The notes beneath the pieces were generated by a model that was not told the origin of the DNA, did not search any database, and worked only from the letters and a program-made list of their open reading frames with translations. Made by a program: the position numbers and the translations under genes. Of a stretch of 64,000 bases of DNA, positions 59,324-64,000 are shown in pieces; the first letter of the stretch is position 1, and each line of letters begins with the position of its first letter. Origin of the DNA: Chaunax sp. Z400 (Eukaryota > Chordata > Actinopteri > Lophiiformes > Chaunacidae); assembly GCA_037577475.1 (NCBI GenBank), contig CM075186.1, forward strand, positions 29,813,834 to 29,877,833, in the 5' to 3' direction.

Positions 59324-62300
59324 CAGTCCAGGTTCAAACAGTGAAACAGTCCAGATTCATATAGTGAAACAGTCCAGGTTCACACAGTGAAACAGTCCAG
59401 GTTCATACAGTGAAACAGTCCAGATTCACATAGTGAAACAGTCCAGATTCACATAGTGAAACAGTCCAGGTTCATACAGTGAAGCAGTCCAGATTCACAT
59501 AGTGAAACAGTCCAGGTTCACACAGTGAAACAGTCCAGGTTCATACAGTGAAACAGTCCAGGTTCACACAGTGAAACAGTCCAGGTTCATACAGTGAAAC
59601 AGTCCAGGTTCATATAGTGAAACAGTCCAGGTTCATACAGTGAACAGTCCAGGTTCATACAGTGAAACAGTCCAGGTTCATATAGTGAAACAGTCCAGGT
59701 TCATACAGTGAAACAGTCCAGGTTCATACAGTGAAACAGTCCAGATTCACATAGTGAAACAGTCCAGGTTCACACAGTGAAACAGTCCAGGTTCATACAG
59801 TGAAACAGTCCAGATTCACATAGTGAAACAGTCCAGATTCACATAGTGAAACAGTCCAGGTTCACATAGTGAAACAGTCCAGGTTCACATAGTGAAACAG
59901 TCCAGCTTCACATAGTGAAACAGTCCAGGTTCATACAGTGAAACAGTCCAGATTCATATAGTGAAACAGTCCAGGTTCACATAGTGAAACAGTCCAGGTT
60001 CACATAGTGAAACAGTCCAGGTTCACATAGTGAAACAGTCCAGATTCACACAGTGAAACAGTCCAGGTTCATACAGTGAAACAGTCCAGGTTCATACAGT
60101 GAAACAGTCCAGATTCACACAGTGAAACAGTCCAGGTTCATACAGTGAAACAGTCCAGGTTCATACAGTGAAACAGTCCAGGTTCATATAGTGAAACAGT
60201 CCAGGTTCATACAGTGAAACAGTCCAGGTTCATATAGTGAAACAGTCCAGATTCACATAGTGAAACAGTCCAGGTTCACACAGTGAAACAGTCCAGGTTC
60301 ATACAGTGAAACAGTCCAGATTCACATAGTGAAACAGTCCAGGTTCATACAGTGAAGCAGTCCAGATTCACATAGTGAAACAGTCCAGGTTCACACAGTG
60401 AAACAGTCCAGGTTCATACAGTGAAACAGTCCAGATTCATATAGTGAAACAGTCCAGGTTCACATAGTGAAACAGTCCAGGTTCACATAGTGAAACAGTC
60501 CAGGTTCACATAGTGAAACAGTCCAGGTTCATACAGTGAAACAGTCCAGATTCATATAGTGAAACAGTCCAGGTTCACATAGTGAAACAGTCCAGGTTCA
60601 CATAGTGAAACAGTCCAGGTTCACATAGTGAAACAGTCCAGATTCACACAGTGAAACAGTCCAGGTTCTACAGTGAAACAGTCCAGGTTCATACAGTGAA
60701 ACAGTCCAGGTTCTACAGTGAAACAGTCCAGATTCACATAGTGAAACAGTCCAGGTTCATACAGTGAAACAGTCCAGGTTCATACAGTGAAACAGTCCAG
60801 ATTCACATAGTGAAACAGTCCAGATTCACATAGTGAAACAGTCCAGGTTCATACAGTGAAGCAGTCCAGATTCACATAGTGAAACAGTCCAGGTTCACAC
60901 AGTGAAACAGTCCAGGTTCATACAGTGAAACAGTCCAGATTCATATAGTGAAACAGTCCAGGTTCACATAGTGAAACAGTCCAGGTTCACATAGTGAAAC
61001 AGTCCAGGTTCACATAGTGAAACAGTCCAGGTTCACATAGTGAAACAGTCCAGGTTCATACAGTGAAACAGTCCAGATTCATATAGTGAAACAGTCCAGG
61101 TTCACATAGTGAAACAGTCCAGGTTCACATAGTGAAACAGTCCAGGTTCACATAGTGAAACAGTCCAGATTCACACAGTGAAACAGTCCAGGTTCATACA
61201 GTGAAACAGTCCAGGTTCTACAGTGAAACAGTCCAGATTCACATAGTGAAACAGTCCAGGTTCATACAGTGAAACAGTCCAGGTTCATACAGTGAAACAG
61301 TCCAGATTCACACAGTGAAACAGTCCAGGTTCACACAGTGAAACAGTCCAGGTTCATACAGTGAAACAGTCCAGATTCACATAGTGAAACAGTCCAGGTT
61401 CACACAGTGAAACAGTCCAGGTTCATACAGTGAAACAGTCCAGGTTCACACAGTGAAACAGTCCAGATTCACACAGTGAAACAGTCCAGGTTCACATAGT
61501 GAAACAGTCCCGATCCACACAGTGAAACAGTCCAGGTTCATACAGTGAAACAGTCCAGATTCACACAGTGAAACAGTCCAGGTTCATACAGTGAAACAGT
61601 CCAGATTCACACAGTGAAACAGTCCAGGTTCATACATTGAAACAGTCCAGGTTCATACAGTGAAACAGTCCAGATTCACACAGTGAAACAGTCCAGGTTC
61701 ATACAGTGAAACAGTCCAGATTCATATAGTGAAACAGTCCAGGTTCACATAGTGAAACAGTCCAGGTTCACATAGTGAAACAGTCCCGATCCACACAGTG
61801 AAACAGTCCAGGTTCATACAGTGAAACAGTCCAGATTCACACAGTGAAACAGTCCAGGTTCATACAGTGAAACAGTCCAGATTCACACAGTGAAACAGTC
61901 CAGGTTCATACAGTGAAACAGTCCAGATTCATATAGTGAAACAGTCCAGGTTCACATAGTGAAACAGTCCAGGTTCACATAGTGAAACAGTCCAGCTTCA
62001 CATAGTGAAACAGTCCAGATTCACACAGTGAAACAGTCCAGGTTCACATAGTGAAACAGTCCAGGTTCACATAGTGAAACAGTCCCGATCCACACAGTGA
62101 AACAGTCCAGGTTCATGTAGTGAAACAGTCCAGGTTCATACAGTGAAACAGTCCAGGTTCATATAGTGAAACAGTCCCGATCCACACAGTGAAACAGTCC
62201 AGGTTCATATAGTGAAACAGTCCAGGTTCACACAGTGAAACAGTCCAGGTTCATACAGTGAAACAGTCCAGATTCATACAGTGAAACAGTCCAGGTTCAT

Positions 62301-62622
62301 ACAGTGAAACAGTCCAGATTCATACAGTGAAACAGTCCAGATTCATACAGTGAAACAGTCCAGGTTCATACAGTGAAACAGTCCAGATTCATACAGTGAA
62401 ACAGTCCAGGTTCATATAGTGAAACAGTCCAGGTTCACACAGTGAAACAGTCCAGGTTCATACAGTGAAACAGTCCAGATTCATACAGTGAAACAGTCCA
62501 GGCTCATACAGTGAAACAGTCCAGATTCATACAGTGAAACAGTCCAGGTTCATATAGTGAAACAGTCCAGGTTCACACAGTGAAACAGTCCAACAGTCCA
62601 GATTCACACAGTGAAACAGTCT
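59324..62622 (+). repeat. 23-bp minisatellite array C (about 143 units)
   Basis: This is a 3.3-kb array of the CAGTCC(A)GGTTC...CAGTGAAA unit, with GATTC/GGTTC, ATAC/ACAT/ACAC variants, several 21-base units (GGTTCTACAG) and CCGATCC variants in the distal part. A GAAGCAG variant recurs at 59481, 60354 and 60858 within a shared multi-unit block, which shows duplication of blocks. It ends in single-copy sequence at 62623. Confidence 0.95.
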
Positions 62623-64000
62623 AGAGTAAAGCAGCAGTCTTCCTGATGAATCCTCAGGCACCAGTAGAGATGCAGTCAAGTGTTCATGTGGTTTCAAGTC
62701 TTCATGACCACCTCACCCTACCTAACCATTCTACAGAGGAGGATCATCTCGGCTGGTTTCATCACACCTTCACTTCAATCACTTGTGATGAAGTAAAGGC
62801 ACGTCACCATGCTGTCTGCAGAGCTAAGGAAATGGTTCAGGCCTGAATGTGAAGCTGCTGCAGGATCTCCAAGAATGTTTAGCATTTCTCTAGGAAGTGA
62901 TAAATATGATCATACAACCTCATAACTCATTTCAGCAAAGGACACAAATGGTCAAAATGAGTTTCCTCTGTAGGGCGGCTGGGTTCAGGTTAGGTGAGAG
63001 GAGAGGAGCCATCTTAAACCACATGAAGACTTCATAAAGTAACATAAGAGACCTCCAGCATCATACAGCAGACGTTTGCTTTTTATCATACTGTGAAGTC
63101 ATTGACTGAACTAAAGAGTGACAACTGGTTCAGGCTGCATGTTGGTGGAATCGACTGTTTTTAATCAGAGTGACCGCATAGAGTGCTTTACTCACGTTTG
63201 CCCTTCAAGTACATCATGGACTGAGGACCCCAGTGGACATTCAGCTGAGGGCAAAGAGACAACAGTTTGCTTTGGTGAGATGGGACAGAAAATCAGTGGA
63301 ACATGTGAGGAGCTTTGGAGGGTTACCTTCTGAGCATGACAGGACTCTACGAACAGGGAGACGAGTAAAGAACATGTCCAGATTACTATGACCCGGATCA
63401 TCTGGAACAGGAACACACAATCAATATCATCTAGTCTGACTGGTCAGGACAACAGACTCACTGCACACCTTCCACCACAGACTGAAACCTCCCAGTTCAG
63501 ACTACATACGATAACAAAAGCATCTAAACTATATATTTTACATCCTTTTATATATTTGATTTTGAGCTCTGATGTGGTTCGAGTACATTTACTGTAGGTC
63601 GCTGTAAACAAAGTAAATATAACATACAGTATCTGCATTTTATGTTGTTGGACACCCAATACATATACACAGGCAAACATAATGTGTCAACGAGGTCAGA
63701 TATAGTGAAATGTGTTCACTTCATGTGGGTAACAATGTTTTCAGACTGAAAACACAAAAGTAAAAGAAATCATCTGAACACAGACTCTAAGTAACAATTA
63801 GACAGTTCATTTCATCTCTGTGCCCTTTCCTTTAGGGACTAAACATACATGTATTAGTATGTCTTCAGTCACATGACTCACGTTGCAGGTCGAGCAGCTT
63901 ATCCCCCTTTAATAGGGGCACCACCCAGATATCCTCCTGACCTCATGTTAACACCAGAACTCCCATAGGCACATCAATGGGCACAAGCACATAACTGCCT
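62623..64000. other. No gene seen
   Basis: Unique-looking sequence after array C. Open frames of 60-78 codons show no recognisable domains. Confidence 0.45.

Noticed and set aside
59324..62622. CRISPR-like array
   Set aside because: Units are head to tail with no spacers, in a eukaryotic genome; this is a minisatellite.

Overview
The window looks like chromosomal DNA of a teleost fish. The evidence is spliced genes with GT-AG introns, many (CA)n/(TG)n arrays, tRNA-derived SINEs of the teleost type, Tc1-like elements with inverted ends, fragments of LINEs (L1-like, L2/CR1/Rex1-like, Dong/R4-like) and a piggyBac-type transposase gene. There are no prokaryotic features. The species cannot be named from the sequence.

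Only two protein-coding genes can be supported. The first is a complete six-exon Par-6 polarity gene (best match pard6a) on the + strand. Its exons are 7525-7593, 12169-12391, 28158-28447, 30153-30278, 31460-31659 and 42087-42402. Every splice junction keeps frame, and the product is 407 residues with PB1, semi-CRIB, PDZ and acidic-tail regions. The second is an intact two-exon piggyBac-type transposase gene (52138-52316 joined to 52525-54337; 663 residues) with all catalytic aspartates and a cysteine-rich C-terminus.

Layout: 1-7050 is 5' flank with a 19-bp minisatellite, CA arrays, a 23-bp minisatellite array and SINE fragments. 7090-7900 is a CpG-bearing promoter region. 7525-42402 is pard6a with large repeat-filled introns. 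Intron 2 holds a 1-kb tetranucleotide array, several transposon remnants and a 50-bp tandem repeat. Intron 5 holds a roughly 7.4-kb array of a 20-bp unit. 42403-51000 is intergenic. 51018-51590 is a broken L1-like fragment. 52138-54337 is the piggyBac gene. 56339-57355 is a Tc1/mariner-type element with 24-bp inverted ends. 59324-62622 is a 3.3-kb 23-bp minisatellite array.

The most notable structure is a composite repeat present three times (about 4490-5413, 48476-48921 inverted, 58850-62622). Each copy has a diverged leader of about 110-130 bp followed by a 23-bp tandem array of very different length (about 34, 14 and 143 units). The second is the 7.4-kb intronic minisatellite of pard6a, whose minus strand is free of stops in all three frames. 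That gives meaningless ORFs of up to 2160 codons and shows about 500-bp higher-order duplications. A third is a dispersed repeat of about 150-240 bp in three copies (23.6, 49.0 and 58.6 kb) that I cannot assign to a known family.
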